Positions 34,720 through 44,700 of a DNA stretch of 64,000 bases are shown here, piece after piece; within the stretch, counting starts at the first letter, position 1, and every line of letters starts with the position of its first letter. The position numbers and the translations under genes were made by a program. The notes below the pieces were generated by a model, which saw only the letters and a list, made by a program, of their open reading frames with translations, did no database searches and was not told the origin of the DNA. Location: contig JBMNMN010000013.1 in NCBI GenBank assembly GCA_050953365.1, forward strand, positions 19,369-83,368, written 5' to 3'. This DNA comes from UBA1426 sp050953365 (GTDB lineage Bacteria; Bacillota; Clostridia; Peptostreptococcales; Anaerovoracaceae).

Positions 34720-36084
34720 ATGAAAAAGTTTTTTATCATATTTTTGACGTTATTTGTTCTGTTCGGATCGATAGACGTAACTTACGCAACTTCACGGGAA
34801 CTGGATCTCATCGGGAAGAGCGCAATTTTGATCGATGCTACAACCGGTGAAATTCTGTATGAAAAAAATATCCATGATCAGCATTATCCTGCCAGCACCA
34901 CGAAGATTATGACGGCCATTCTGACATTAGAAAATCTGGAACTCACGGAGAAGCTGGTAATAGATGAGGAGGCTTCCTTTACGGGAGGCAGCCGGATTTA
35001 CCTCCTTGAGGGAGAGGACGTTACAGTAGAAGAGGTCATGTATGGCATGATGCTGGAATCTGCCAATGACGCGGCTGTGGCCTTTGCAAAAAACATCGCG
35101 GGATCGGTGGAGGCATTTGCCAAGCAAATGAACGAGAAGGCGGCGGAGTTAGGCGCATTGAATACGAATTTCGTCAATCCTCACGGCCTCCACGACGATG
35201 CCCATGTCTCCACGGCCTATGATCTGGCCATGATTGCCAGATACGCGATGAAAAATGAAATCTTCCGGCATTACGTATCCACGTACCAATACACCATGGA
35301 AGCCACCAATCTACAGGATACCCGTTATTTTTACAATACGAACCGGATGCTTTACGATAATATTCATACCGTAACGGTGAACGGCCAGGTGCGCGGCTGC
35401 AAATATGATGGAATTACGGGAATCAAGACGGGATACACGGGCAGAGCCGGAGGCTGTCTTGTGGCCGGAGCCAAGCGGGGGGATACGGAGCTCATTGCGG
35501 TTACCCTTGCCTCTACGGATATGGGACGGTTCCAGGACTGCATCACCCTTCTGGATTACGGTTTTGAAAACTATAAAACGGTGAACGTGCTTGAACCCGG
35601 AAAGGATTTGGGAACGGTACCCGTTCATAGAGGGTCGGTGAAGAGGGTTAAGGTTATTCTGCCCGATGAAGTGAATGCCACTCTGTCGGCGGAAGCCTCC
35701 GATAGCTTGCTTAGAACGGAGGTTGAGCTGTTTGATTCTGTGGAAGCTCCCGTGCAGCAAGGGCAGAAAGCGGGCATCGTTAAACTGTATGTGGGCGATG
35801 AACTGATCGGGGAGTACGATGCGGTTACCGCCGAAACCGTGGATAGAGGAGGATGGCTGTCCATTGTGGGAATCGAAGACAGTACGGCTGAGACGATTCG
35901 CAATCTGGTTCTGGCCGCAGTGGTCGTTTTGCTGCTGCTCCTAATCCTGTATATTTTAGTAAAGAGGCATCAGGTGAAAGTTCGCCGGCTCAAGAGGCAG
36001 CAACGACAGGAGAAATACAGACGGCTCAAGGAACAGGAAATGGCTCGCTGGGACGATCGGTACGGGAGCAACCGATACTATTAG
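34720..36084 (+). CDS. D-alanyl-D-alanine carboxypeptidase (S11/DacF type)
   Basis: This 454-residue penicillin-binding protein trims the terminal D-alanine from peptidoglycan stem peptides. It has a signal peptide (residues 1-23, ending VTYA), active-site S59-T-T-K62, S114-A-N116 and K236-T-G238. A PBP5 C-terminal domain follows, then a C-terminal membrane helix near residue 390-410 and a very basic 40-residue cytoplasmic tail. That tail is longer than the usual amphipathic anchor. It is 18 bases after apgM and ends at a bidirectional terminator. Confidence 0.92.
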   Translation: MKKFFIIFLTLFVLFGSIDVTYATSRELDLIGKSAILIDATTGEILYEKNIHDQHYPASTTKIMTAILTLENLELTEKLVIDEEASFTGGSRIYLLEGEDVTVEEVMYGMMLESANDAAVAFAKNIAGSVEAFAKQMNEKAAELGALNTNFVNPHGLHDDAHVSTAYDLAMIARYAMKNEIFRHYVSTYQYTMEATNLQDTRYFYNTNRMLYDNIHTVTVNGQVRGCKYDGITGIKTGYTGRAGGCLVAGAKRGDTELIAVTLASTDMGRFQDCITLLDYGFENYKTVNVLEPGKDLGTVPVHRGSVKRVKVILPDEVNATLSAEASDSLLRTEVELFDSVEAPVQQGQKAGIVKLYVGDELIGEYDAVTAETVDRGGWLSIVGIEDSTAETIRNLVLAAVVVLLLLLILYILVKRHQVKVRRLKRQQRQEKYRRLKEQEMARWDDRYGSNRYY

Positions 36085-36119
36085 GGCCTGAAAGGTCGAA
36101 ATACGTCATTATATGGAGG

Positions 36120-36165
36120 AAAAGGCAACCAAAAAATTTTTCCTGATAGGAATCGGTTGCCTTTT
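36120..36165. terminator. Bidirectional terminator between dacF-like gene and murC
   Basis: AAAAGGCAACC (36120-36130) pairs with GGTTGCCTTTT (36155-36165). It has T runs on both strands and lies between two convergent genes. Confidence 0.9.
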
Positions 36166-36229
36166 GTACTTTATTTATTGGGTTACGCAAGTGTTAGGTT
36201 AGAGTTATGTTTGGCTTCTCCCCCAGTCT

Positions 36230-37612
36230 TTACGACTTGGACAGGATAATTTCCGCTACTTTGTAAATGTCGCCTGCGCCCATAGTTATGACCAAATCGC
36301 CGGATTCTCCGTTGTTGAGTACAAAATTGGCAATTTCATCGAAATCTGCAAAATAATATGCTTCCTTTTCGGGATGGGCGCGCTTTATTTCTGCCAGCAG
36401 CTCTTTGGAACTGATTTTATATATGTTTTTCTCTCTGGCCGCATAGATCTCGGCAAGAATTACTTTATCAGCCAGCTCAAATGCATCCGCAAATTCTTCG
36501 AACAGGGCCAGTGTCCGTGTGTAAGTATGCGGCTGGAACAGGCACCACAGATTTTTATGGGGCACATTTTTGGCTGCGGCCAGAGTGGCTTTGATTTCGG
36601 TGGGATGATGGGCGTAATCGTCTACAATGCGAATGCCGTTTTTCGTGATGCCGATGATATCGAAACGTCGTTGGGTTCCTGTGTAATTTTCCAGGGTGGA
36701 GATGATATGGTCCGCATCGATCCCCATGTCTTTACAGCAGGCCGCCGCTGCCAAGGCGTTTACAATATTATGTTCTCCGGGAACGGACAACTGCAGGAAG
36801 CCGAGTTTTTTTCCCTGATAATAGAGATCAAAAGAAGGCATTCCCTGAGAATTGAATCGGATGTTTTCCGCGTAATAATCGCTTTGTTCGTCAAGCCCGA
36901 AGGTGATAACCCGGCAGGACAGGTTATTGACGATAGAGCGGACAAAAGGATTGGCCGTATATGCGATGACCACTCCGTCACTGGGATCAAGACGAGCAAA
37001 CCGGTCAAAAGAACTGACGATATGGTCGATATCCTTGAAATAATCCAAATGATCCGAGTCTATGTTCAGTATGATTTTGTATTTGGGGTGGAGGCTCAGA
37101 AAGCTGTCCATATATTCACAGGCTTCCGTTACCATAAAATCGCTTTTGCCCACCTTTACATTGCCGTTAAACGCAGGTAAATTTCCTCCCGTCAGAATCG
37201 TAGGATCGCAGCCCGCATTTTCAAGAATCAAAGCGATCATCGATGTGGTGGTGGTTTTACCATGGGTGCCCGCGACAGCGATGCTGCGGCTGAACTCTTT
37301 CATCAGTTGTCCCAGGACCTCCGCTCTTGAAGCCATGGGGATTCCGTTTCGTCTGGCGGCTACCAGTTCCGGGTTGTCCTGTGAGACGGCGGAAGAATAT
37401 ACTACCAGGTCCGCTCCCTGAATGTTGCTCTCGTCGTGGTCCGTAAAAATCAGCGCGCCTTGGTTTTTCAGCTTTTCCGTAATTTCTCCCGGCTTGAGAT
37501 CGGAGCCGGAAACCCAATGGCCGCGAGTTAAAAGAATCCTTGCTATGGCTGAAAGGCCGATGCCTCCGATACCAACGCAATGAATATGTCTGTATTCAGA
37601 AAGATCTTGCAT
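36230..37612 (-). CDS. murC: UDP-N-acetylmuramate--L-alanine ligase
   Basis: This 460-residue Mur ligase adds L-alanine to UDP-MurNAc in the cytoplasm. It opens with HIHCVGIGGIGLSAIARIL (UDP-binding Rossmann motif), the ATP loop is AGTHGKTTTTSMI, and the C-terminal domain has DDYAHHPTEI and GAGDIYKV. It is monocistronic here and divergent from purR. Confidence 0.95.
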   Translation of the reverse strand: MQDLSEYRHIHCVGIGGIGLSAIARILLTRGHWVSGSDLKPGEITEKLKNQGALIFTDHDESNIQGADLVVYSSAVSQDNPELVAARRNGIPMASRAEVLGQLMKEFSRSIAVAGTHGKTTTTSMIALILENAGCDPTILTGGNLPAFNGNVKVGKSDFMVTEACEYMDSFLSLHPKYKIILNIDSDHLDYFKDIDHIVSSFDRFARLDPSDGVVIAYTANPFVRSIVNNLSCRVITFGLDEQSDYYAENIRFNSQGMPSFDLYYQGKKLGFLQLSVPGEHNIVNALAAAACCKDMGIDADHIISTLENYTGTQRRFDIIGITKNGIRIVDDYAHHPTEIKATLAAAKNVPHKNLWCLFQPHTYTRTLALFEEFADAFELADKVILAEIYAAREKNIYKISSKELLAEIKRAHPEKEAYYFADFDEIANFVLNNGESGDLVITMGAGDIYKVAEIILSKS

Positions 37613-37664
37613 TCATTTCCTCCATTTAGGTATGGGGATCTGCATCCCTTTGATCGGAAAACCA

Positions 37665-37687
37665 CACACGGGGATAGACCCCGTGTG
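37665..37687. other. Perfect 9-bp hairpin in the murC/purR divergent region
   Basis: CACACGGGG (37665-37673) and CCCCGTGTG (37679-37687) form a perfect inverted repeat with a 5-base loop between two divergent genes. The lack of a clear T run argues for an operator or leader hairpin rather than a terminator. Confidence 0.5.
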
Positions 37688-37745
37688 CCGTTCATACTAG
37701 ATTATAACATAGACATCTGAAAATAATACTGCAAATATGGTAAAA

Positions 37746-37774
37746 TTGACAAAAAGATAGATTGAGAATAAGAT
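37746..37774 (+). promoter_or_regulatory. Promoter of purR
   Basis: TTGACA (37746) and TAAGAT (37769) lie 17 bp apart. Confidence 0.55.
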
Positions 37775-37817
37775 TAATTTGTCTGGATAATGATTTCTCT
37801 TGCCAAGGAGGCCAGCC

Positions 37818-38648
37818 ATGAAACGAACAGAACGGGTCGGCGCTATCGTTAAAATTCTTTCCAACCACCCAAATCGTATCTACTCTTTGAGCTATTTCTG
37901 CCAGCTTTTCCAAGCCGCAAAATCCACTGTCAGCGAAGATGTGTCGTCAGCTAAGAGGCTATTGGCGCAGTTGGAACTGGGATCCATTGAAACTACTGCA
38001 GGAGCCAAAGGCGGCATTCGATTTATTCCTTCTTTATCTTCTCAAAGAAAGGAAAAGCTGCTTAACGAGCTGGCGGAGAAACTGTCGGACGGCAATCGTA
38101 TTCTGGGGGGCGGATTTCTCTATACTTCCGATCTGATGTTTGACTCCCATATAATCAACCATGCGGCTGAAATGTTTGCGGAAAAATTTCAGAATGCCGG
38201 AGCGGATTACGTGGTGACCATTGAGACCAAAGGAATACCCGTGGCGTTTATGACTGCACATATGCTGAATCTCCCGCTGGTGGTAGTCCGCCGGGAAAGC
38301 CGCGTGTCGGAAGGTTCCACCGTAAGCATCAACTATTTCTCCGGATCCTCAGACCGGATTCAGAAGCTGTCTTTGGCAAAGCGTGCAGTAGAGCCGGGAA
38401 AGAAGGCCATTATTATCGACGATTTCATGAGAGCCGGGGGGAGCATCAAAGGCATCATTGACGTTCTTTCCGAGTTTGACGTTAAGGTGGTCGGAACCGG
38501 AGTGGTAATTGCCGCAATAGAACCACGCAAGAAAGTAATCGATGAATATTATCCCCTACTTTATCTGGGCAAGGTGGACGAACAGAAAAAAACCATTGAA
38601 GTAATAAGACCGAACGATACAATTAATGACATTAATGGAAGAAATTGA
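37818..38648 (+). CDS. purR: Pur operon repressor PurR (phosphoribosyltransferase fold)
   Basis: This 276-residue Gram-positive PurR has an N-terminal winged helix (MKRTERVGAIVKIL..YSLSYFCQLFQAAKSTVSEDV, residues 1-70) and a type I phosphoribosyltransferase domain with the PRPP loop AIIIDDFMRAGGS. It senses PRPP, which releases it from purine operators. AAGGAGG overlaps the in-frame TTG at 37800, so the true start is ATG 37818. A PRPP synthetase gene lies 1.5 kb downstream. Confidence 0.93.
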   Translation: MKRTERVGAIVKILSNHPNRIYSLSYFCQLFQAAKSTVSEDVSSAKRLLAQLELGSIETTAGAKGGIRFIPSLSSQRKEKLLNELAEKLSDGNRILGGGFLYTSDLMFDSHIINHAAEMFAEKFQNAGADYVVTIETKGIPVAFMTAHMLNLPLVVVRRESRVSEGSTVSINYFSGSSDRIQKLSLAKRAVEPGKKAIIIDDFMRAGGSIKGIIDVLSEFDVKVVGTGVVIAAIEPRKKVIDEYYPLLYLGKVDEQKKTIEVIRPNDTINDINGRN

Positions 38649-38666
38649 TACATTTATTAATCTTGC

Positions 38667-38695
38667 TTGAAAAAATTTGTAATTAAAGGTATAAT
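38667..38695 (+). promoter_or_regulatory. Promoter of spoVG
   Basis: TTGAAA (38667) and TATAAT (38690) lie exactly 17 bp apart. Confidence 0.75.
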
Positions 38696-38771
38696 TGTGT
38701 CATAAATCGTTATTGTTACTACCTGCTGTATTTCCAAGCATGCCAGAAACTGTGAGAGAGGTGGTGTATTC

Positions 38772-39110
38772 ATGCGAATAACTGACGTAAGAATTCGCAA
38801 GGTCAACGACGAAGGCAAGATGCGTGCTGTTGTTTCGGTGACTTTTGACGATGAATTCGTAGTGCATGACATTAAAGTCATTGAAGGGCAGAACGGTCTG
38901 TTCATAGCAATGCCCAGCAGGAAGATGGGAGAAGGCGATTTCCGAGACATTGCCCATCCTTTAACCTCAGAAACACGAAACCGAATTAAGGAGGCGATTT
39001 TCCAGGAGTACCATAAAGTTCTCGAAAATATGGAGGAAGATAAAGCGCAGGCAGTAACTCCCGTACAATCTTCTGAAACAGAGGTAGTTGGAGAAGAAGT
39101 GAGGGTATGA
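38772..39110 (+). CDS. spoVG: SpoVG family regulator
   Basis: This 112-residue protein opens MRITDVRIRKVNDEGKMRAV and carries the conserved IEGQNGLFIAMPSRK and IAHPLTSETRNRI blocks. SpoVG is a small nucleic-acid-binding regulator linked to septation, sporulation and virulence traits. The last 25 residues are a variable acidic tail. GAGGTGG precedes the ATG. Its place upstream of glmU, prs and pth is conserved in Firmicutes. Confidence 0.95.
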   Translation: MRITDVRIRKVNDEGKMRAVVSVTFDDEFVVHDIKVIEGQNGLFIAMPSRKMGEGDFRDIAHPLTSETRNRIKEAIFQEYHKVLENMEEDKAQAVTPVQSSETEVVGEEVRV

Positions 39111-39138
39111 ACTTATATCTATTAATCGAGTTATCGAG

Positions 39139-39167
39139 GACACCGTTTTTTTAGACGGTGTCTTTTT
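39139..39167 (+). terminator. Terminator after spoVG
   Basis: GACACCGT (39139-39146) pairs with ACGGTGTC (39155-39162), followed by TTTTT. A second hairpin, CCGGCG/CGCCGG then TGG and a T run (39210-39243), follows closely. Confidence 0.88.
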
Positions 39168-39259
39168 GGTTGCATTTGGGGATAATCAATGATGGCGTTG
39201 ATAATTTGCCCGGCGCTAAATACAACTTCGCCGGTGGTTTTTTAGATACTTGCTTGCAC

Positions 39260-39288
39260 TTTACGTGGGAATTCATCGGTGGTATACT
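39260..39288 (+). promoter_or_regulatory. Candidate promoter of the glmU-prs-pth-mfd operon
   Basis: TTTACG (39260) and TATACT (39283) lie 17 bp apart, giving a predicted start near 39295. That is very close to the first possible ATG of the next gene. Confidence 0.5.
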
Positions 39289-39306
39289 TTAAACGAAGGC
39301 GCTATT

Positions 39307-40077
39307 ATGCCTTCCGAAAGCTTTAGTATGGTGGGGACGAATGCTATGATTAATGAAAGTGAAATGAGCATTGAACAGCTCATTGAAGAAGAACAGCGAA
39401 AAGAAAAGGAACGGCTGAACATCGTCCTGAGACATATACAGGCGGGAGTCAAGTTCGTTGACTGGAAATCCGTATATATCGACGACGGAGTCAGCATCGG
39501 TAAAGGAACCGTCATAGAACCGGGTGTCATTCTAAAAGGCAGCACCCGGATCGGAGAAAACTGCATCATAGGCTACAACTCAAAAATTTCAGACAGTATT
39601 ATTGCTGACCAAGTGGAAATCCAATGCTCCGTAATTCTTCAGAGCAGCATCGGAAGTCGCACTAAGGTGGGCCCTTTTGCGTACCTGCGTCCCGGTTGTC
39701 AAATCGGCGAAGATGTGAAGGTGGGAGATTTTGTAGAAGTAAAGAACTCGAAATTAGGAAACGGAGCAAAAGCTTCTCATCTTACGTACATAGGCGACGC
39801 GGATGTAGGGGCAGGAGTGAATTTGGGCTGCGGCGTAGTCTTTGTCAACTATAACGGATCTGAAAAGAACCGCTGTGTAGTCGAGGACGATGCTTTTGTG
39901 GGCTGCAACACCAACCTGATCGCACCGGTCAAGGTGGGAAAGGGAGCTTATGTTGCCGCAGGAACTACCATTACTAAGAACGTTCCGGAAGGAGCCCTTT
40001 GCATCGGCAGGGCCAGGGATGAAATTATTTCGGATTGGGTAGAGAAACGTGGAATTCTGAAGAAAAAGAAGAAATAG
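39307..40077 (+). CDS. GlmU C-terminal acetyltransferase half (stand-alone)
   Basis: This protein is about 256 residues. It contains only the left-handed beta-helix acetyltransferase of GlmU (GVSIGKGTVIEPGVILKGST.., RPGCQIGEDVKVGDFVEVKNS, SHLTYIGDADVGAGVNLGCG). The N-terminal uridylyltransferase domain of about 230 residues is missing. The acetyltransferase turns glucosamine-1-phosphate into GlcNAc-1-phosphate; the second step would need a separate UDP-sugar pyrophosphorylase. Before the beta-helix is a charged helix (EEEQRKEKERL) where the linker helix of full GlmU lies. The start is uncertain: ATG 39307 has GAAGG at good spacing, but the predicted promoter would favour ATG 39328 or 39346. 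Confidence 0.82.
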   Translation: MPSESFSMVGTNAMINESEMSIEQLIEEEQRKEKERLNIVLRHIQAGVKFVDWKSVYIDDGVSIGKGTVIEPGVILKGSTRIGENCIIGYNSKISDSIIADQVEIQCSVILQSSIGSRTKVGPFAYLRPGCQIGEDVKVGDFVEVKNSKLGNGAKASHLTYIGDADVGAGVNLGCGVVFVNYNGSEKNRCVVEDDAFVGCNTNLIAPVKVGKGAYVAAGTTITKNVPEGALCIGRARDEIISDWVEKRGILKKKKK

Positions 40078-40100
40078 CACATAACGAAAGGATAAGAACA

Positions 40101-41051
40101 ATGAAGAATGGAGCGTTCGCAGATTTTAAAATCTTCTCGGGAAACTCAAATCCCGAGCTGGCAGAAGAAATCGCATCGATAATGGGCAAGCCCCTGGGAA
40201 GATCCACGGTCAGCAAATTCAGTGACGGTGAGATATCCGTAAACCTGTGGGAAACGGTCCGGGGCGTGGATGCATACATCATTCAGTCCACCTGTAATCC
40301 CGTCAATGACAACCTGATGGAATTGCTGATCATGATCGATGCGATGAAACGCGCATCGGCGGGAAGAATCAATGCGGTAATCCCATACTACGGCTACGCA
40401 AGGCAGGATCGTAAGGCAAAAGCCCGGGATCCCATTACCGCAAAATTAGTAGCCGATTTGATAAGCGCGGCCGGAGCGGACAGAGTGGTGACCATGGACC
40501 TTCATGCAGCCCAGATTCAGGGTTACTTTAACATACCGGTAGACCACCTGTTAGGAATGCCCATTCTTGTTAAATACTTCAAAGAAAAGCGTCTGGATGA
40601 CTTGGTTATAGTTTCTCCGGATCACGGCAGCGTAGGTAGAGCCAGAAACATGGCCCATCCTCTTGACGCGCCCATTGCCATCATCGATAAAAGGCGGCCC
40701 AAAGCTAACGTGTCGGAAATCATGAACATCATCGGCGATATTGAAGGCAAAAATGCAATCCTTGTGGACGACATCATCGATACTGCAGGGACCATTACCA
40801 ATGCTGCCAATGCGCTGAAGGATATGGGCGCCAAAGACGTGTATGCCTGCGCCACCCATGCGGTGCTTTCGGGACCGGCAATCGAGAGAATTCAGGAGTC
40901 GGCCATTACGGAAATGATTCTCCTCAACACCATCCCGCTGCCGGAGGAAAAGAAGTTGGACAAGATGAAGATACTGTCCGTAGCTCCTCTGTTTGCCGAA
41001 GCCATGATCCGCATCTTTACCAACGACTCCGTCAGCAGGCTCTTCGATTAG
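40101..41051 (+). CDS. prs: Ribose-phosphate pyrophosphokinase
   Basis: This 316-residue PRPP synthetase makes PRPP from ribose-5-phosphate and ATP. Family motifs are intact: FSDGEISVNL, YYGYARQDRKAK, TMDLHAAQIQGYF and the PRPP loop VDDIIDTAGT. I chose ATG 40101 because AAAGGATAAG precedes it; the frame opens further upstream but overlaps glmU. It is the partner of the PRPP-sensing PurR encoded upstream. Confidence 0.95.
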   Translation: MKNGAFADFKIFSGNSNPELAEEIASIMGKPLGRSTVSKFSDGEISVNLWETVRGVDAYIIQSTCNPVNDNLMELLIMIDAMKRASAGRINAVIPYYGYARQDRKAKARDPITAKLVADLISAAGADRVVTMDLHAAQIQGYFNIPVDHLLGMPILVKYFKEKRLDDLVIVSPDHGSVGRARNMAHPLDAPIAIIDKRRPKANVSEIMNIIGDIEGKNAILVDDIIDTAGTITNAANALKDMGAKDVYACATHAVLSGPAIERIQESAITEMILLNTIPLPEEKKLDKMKILSVAPLFAEAMIRIFTNDSVSRLFD

Positions 41052-41055
41052 CATT

Positions 41056-41748
41056 ATGTTTATTATTATAGGACTTGGAAATCCCGGCAGACGATATGAG
41101 AACACGAGGCACAATATCGGTTTTATCACGGTAGATCAACTTGCAGAAAAGCACGGGATCCGAATCAACAAAATAAAGCACAAGGCACTGGTCGGGGAAG
41201 GATTTATCTCCGGCCAAAAAGTGTTGCTCGTAAAACCTCAAACCTACATGAACCTGTCGGGTCAAAGCGTAAGGGAAGTTGTAGCCTATTACAAGCCTGA
41301 ACTTTCCAATCTCATTGTCGTCTACGACGATGTGGATCTTCCCATAGGCAGAATCCGCATCCGGCCTTCCGGCAGCGCCGGTACCCATAACGGTATGCGC
41401 TCCGTTATCTATGATTTGCAGAGGGACGATTTCCCCCGGGTGCGAATCGGTATCGGAGGAGAGCGAAAAATGAGGTTGGCAGACTATGTCACCGGAGGCT
41501 TCCGAAAGGAAGAAACAAAGCTGATAGAGGATGCGGTGCTGCGGGCGGTATCCGCGTTGGAATGCATGCTTGAAAAAGGCATTCACCAGGCTATGAACGA
41601 ATACAACAGCAAAGAGCCGGCGCATAAAAAAGCCGGTAATCCGCCGAGCAAAGAAGCGGGCGATCCGGCGCAAAAGAAGGACGCCAATCCGGCGAATAAG
41701 GAAGCCGACGAGTCGGCAAAGAAAGAGGACAGCGAAAAGAATGATTGA
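41056..41748 (+). CDS. pth: Peptidyl-tRNA hydrolase with repetitive C-terminal tail
   Basis: This 230-residue enzyme releases peptides from prematurely dropped peptidyl-tRNA. The core (1-185) has GLGNPGRRYENTRHNIGF with the catalytic His, TYMNLSGQSV and VVYDDVDLP. Usual Pth proteins end near residue 190. Here a 40-residue lysine/alanine/proline/aspartate tail follows, made of imperfect 6-8-residue repeats (KKAGNPPSKEAGDPAQKKD). The tail overlaps the mfd start by 8 bases. Confidence 0.93.
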   Translation: MFIIIGLGNPGRRYENTRHNIGFITVDQLAEKHGIRINKIKHKALVGEGFISGQKVLLVKPQTYMNLSGQSVREVVAYYKPELSNLIVVYDDVDLPIGRIRIRPSGSAGTHNGMRSVIYDLQRDDFPRVRIGIGGERKMRLADYVTGGFRKEETKLIEDAVLRAVSALECMLEKGIHQAMNEYNSKEPAHKKAGNPPSKEAGDPAQKKDANPANKEADESAKKEDSEKND

Positions 41749-44700
41749 AATGAGCGGCTCCGGGCGTTTTAGCCGAATCAGACAGCTGGCCCGGGAAAGC
41801 TATGGGGTTTCTTGCATATCGGGAATAGCCGAGAGCAGATCCGCTGCCATTTTGGGAGTCATTGCGGGAGAGAGGCGCAGACAGATTCTTGCAGTCACCT
41901 CTTCTCATGCAAAGGCAAAGAAGCTTGCAGAGGATCTGTCTTTGTTTGTAGATCAAAACGTATATGTGCTCCCGGAGGAAGCGGCGGCTCACATGGCTTT
42001 TGAAGCGAAGAGCCAGGATATGCTCATAGAGTGGCTTATTGCCTTGTCCGCATTGGCTTCAGGGGAAGATTGCATTTTGGTTGCTTCCGCCCAAAGCGCG
42101 GTAAAAAAACTCGCGCCCAAAAGCCTTTTTATGGAAAATAAAATCGATCTTAACCTGGGTGACCCTGTGGATTTGGATCAATTAAAGAGGAAACTCACAT
42201 ACATGGGTTACGAGCGGGTTGGATCCGTAGAAGCCAGGGGACAGTACAGCATTCGGGGTGGTATTCTTGATGTTTATCCTCCAAACCAGCCTCATCCATG
42301 CCGTGTGGAGCTTTTTGATATCGAAGTGGATTCCATACGGTTCTTTAATCCAGTGACGCAGCGGTCGATTCAGGAGATCGGATCGGTTCAGATATTTCCT
42401 TCCCAGATTATCGTGCAATCGGATTATCTTTTTGAGCAGGCAGCCACTCGGATCAAAGAAACATATCTGGCTTTCGCTCAAAAACTGCCGGGGGAAAAGA
42501 GAGAAAAGCTTCTTTCCAGGCAGGGGCGTATACTGGAGAGCCTTGAAACCGCTACAAATATCCAACTTCTTGAACACTTTATACACTACCTTTATGAAGA
42601 AACCCAGTTTGTATGGGATTATCTGAAAGAGGACGGCCTGGTGGTGGTGGACGATCCCGACCGCGTGGCGGAAGTCCTGGCGCTGGCGGAACAGGAGTAC
42701 CAAGAGGACTTTAAGGTCATGCTGGATCGGGGGGAGGCGGTGCCGGAGGATTATGAGGCTTTTTCCGGATTCGGGGAATTTCAGCAGATTTATCGGAATA
42801 AAGCGGCCTTCGTTTTCACTCCCTTTCAGAAGCAGCTAAGAGGGGTTGACGTTCTGAAAACCATGGTTCCTCTTGTCTCGAAGCAAGCTACTGTATTTAA
42901 CGGCAGAATGGATTTCTTTGAGGCAGAGCTGCTTCGCTACGCAAGATTAAACTATGACATTCATATCTTTTGTTCCACCTCGGACAGAGTGGAAAACATG
43001 AAGGACTTTGTCGGACGGTGCGGGCTTGTTGATCAGGTACGTATTGCAGAAGGCATGCTCTCCGCGGGTATGGAGTTTCCGGAAGAGAAGCTGGTGATTT
43101 TCTCCGACAGGGATGTTTTTGTGACGGGAAAGCAGAAGAAGACACGGAGGGAAGCCGGAGAACATCGGGGAATCAAGGCCTTTTCCGATATACGCAAAGG
43201 AGATTACGTGGTTCATGAAAATCACGGCATCGGAAAATTCCTGGGCGTGACTCAGCTGGACATACAGGGCACAAAAAAAGATTATCTGCAAATTAAATAT
43301 GCAGGGGAGGATATGCTTTACGTCCCTGTGGAACAGATGGACATCGTCCAGAAATATGTGGGCGCAGAAGGCGCCGTTCCGAAAATCAACAAACTGGCGG
43401 GAGGAGAATGGAAGAGGACCAAACAGCGGGCGAAGCAGGCCATACAGGACATGGCAAAGGATCTGCTTGCTCTTTCGGCAGCCCGTCAGCTTGAGAAGGG
43501 CCATGCCTTTTCAAAGGATAATCTTTGGCAGCGAGAGTTTGAAGACCTTTTCCCCTTTGAGGAAACGCCGGACCAATTACGCTCCATCCGAGAGATAAAA
43601 AGGGATATGGAAAAGCCCGTGCCCATGGACCGATTGCTGTGTGGCGATGTAGGTTACGGAAAAACGGAAGTGGCAGCCCGGGCCGTGTTCAAATGCGTTG
43701 CCGACGGAAAACAAGCGGCGATTTTAGTGCCTACTACACTTCTTGCAAATCAGCACTACTATACTTTTAAGGAACGCTTCGAGCCCTTCCCCTTTAAGGT
43801 GGATGTTCTGTCGCGATTTCGAACGGAAGCTCAGCAGTCTGAGATTCTGAGAAAAGTAAAAAAAGGTGAAATCGATATTCTGATCGGGACCCACAGGCTT
43901 CTATCAAAGGATGTGGCTTTTAAAGACTTAGGACTCCTTGTCATCGATGAGGAGCAGCGCTTCGGCGTTCAACATAAGGAAGCCATAAAACAGCTGCGCA
44001 AAAACATAGATGTTCTCACTCTCTCGGCCACGCCCATTCCGAGAACGCTGCATATGTCTCTGATTGGAATTCGGGATATGAGCCTCATTGAAGAGCCCCC
44101 CGAAGAACGTTACCCGGTCCAGACTTACGTTATGGAGCAGGATGACGGCGTCCTGAAGGAGACCATTGAGCGGGAGCTGGAGCGGGGAGGCCAGGTTTAT
44201 GTGGTTTATAACAGGGTGAGGGGCATTCAGAAGATCGCCGGCCATATCCGCCAACTGGTGCCTCAGGCATCCGTTGCGGCAGCCCACGGACAGATGAGTG
44301 AAAAGCAGTTGGAAGACATAATGCTGCAATTCGTCAATAACCAATATGACGTGCTGGTTGCCACCACCATAATAGAATCCGGACTTGACATTCCTAATGT
44401 GAATACCATGATCATTTTGGATGCGGATCGATTGGGGCTTGCCCAACTCTATCAATTACGGGGCAGAGTAGGACGATCAAACCGCATGGCCTACGCCTAC
44501 CTCATGTATCAAAAGGACAAGGTTTTACCGGAACAGGCGGAAAAGCGGCTGCGGGCCATCCGGGAGTTTACGGAGTTCGGCGCGGGCTTTCATATCGCTA
44601 TGCGGGATCTGGAGATTCGGGGCGCCGGAAACCTGTTGGGACCGGAGCAACACGGCCACATGCTGACCATCGGCTATGAACTCTACTGCAAGCTGGTGGA

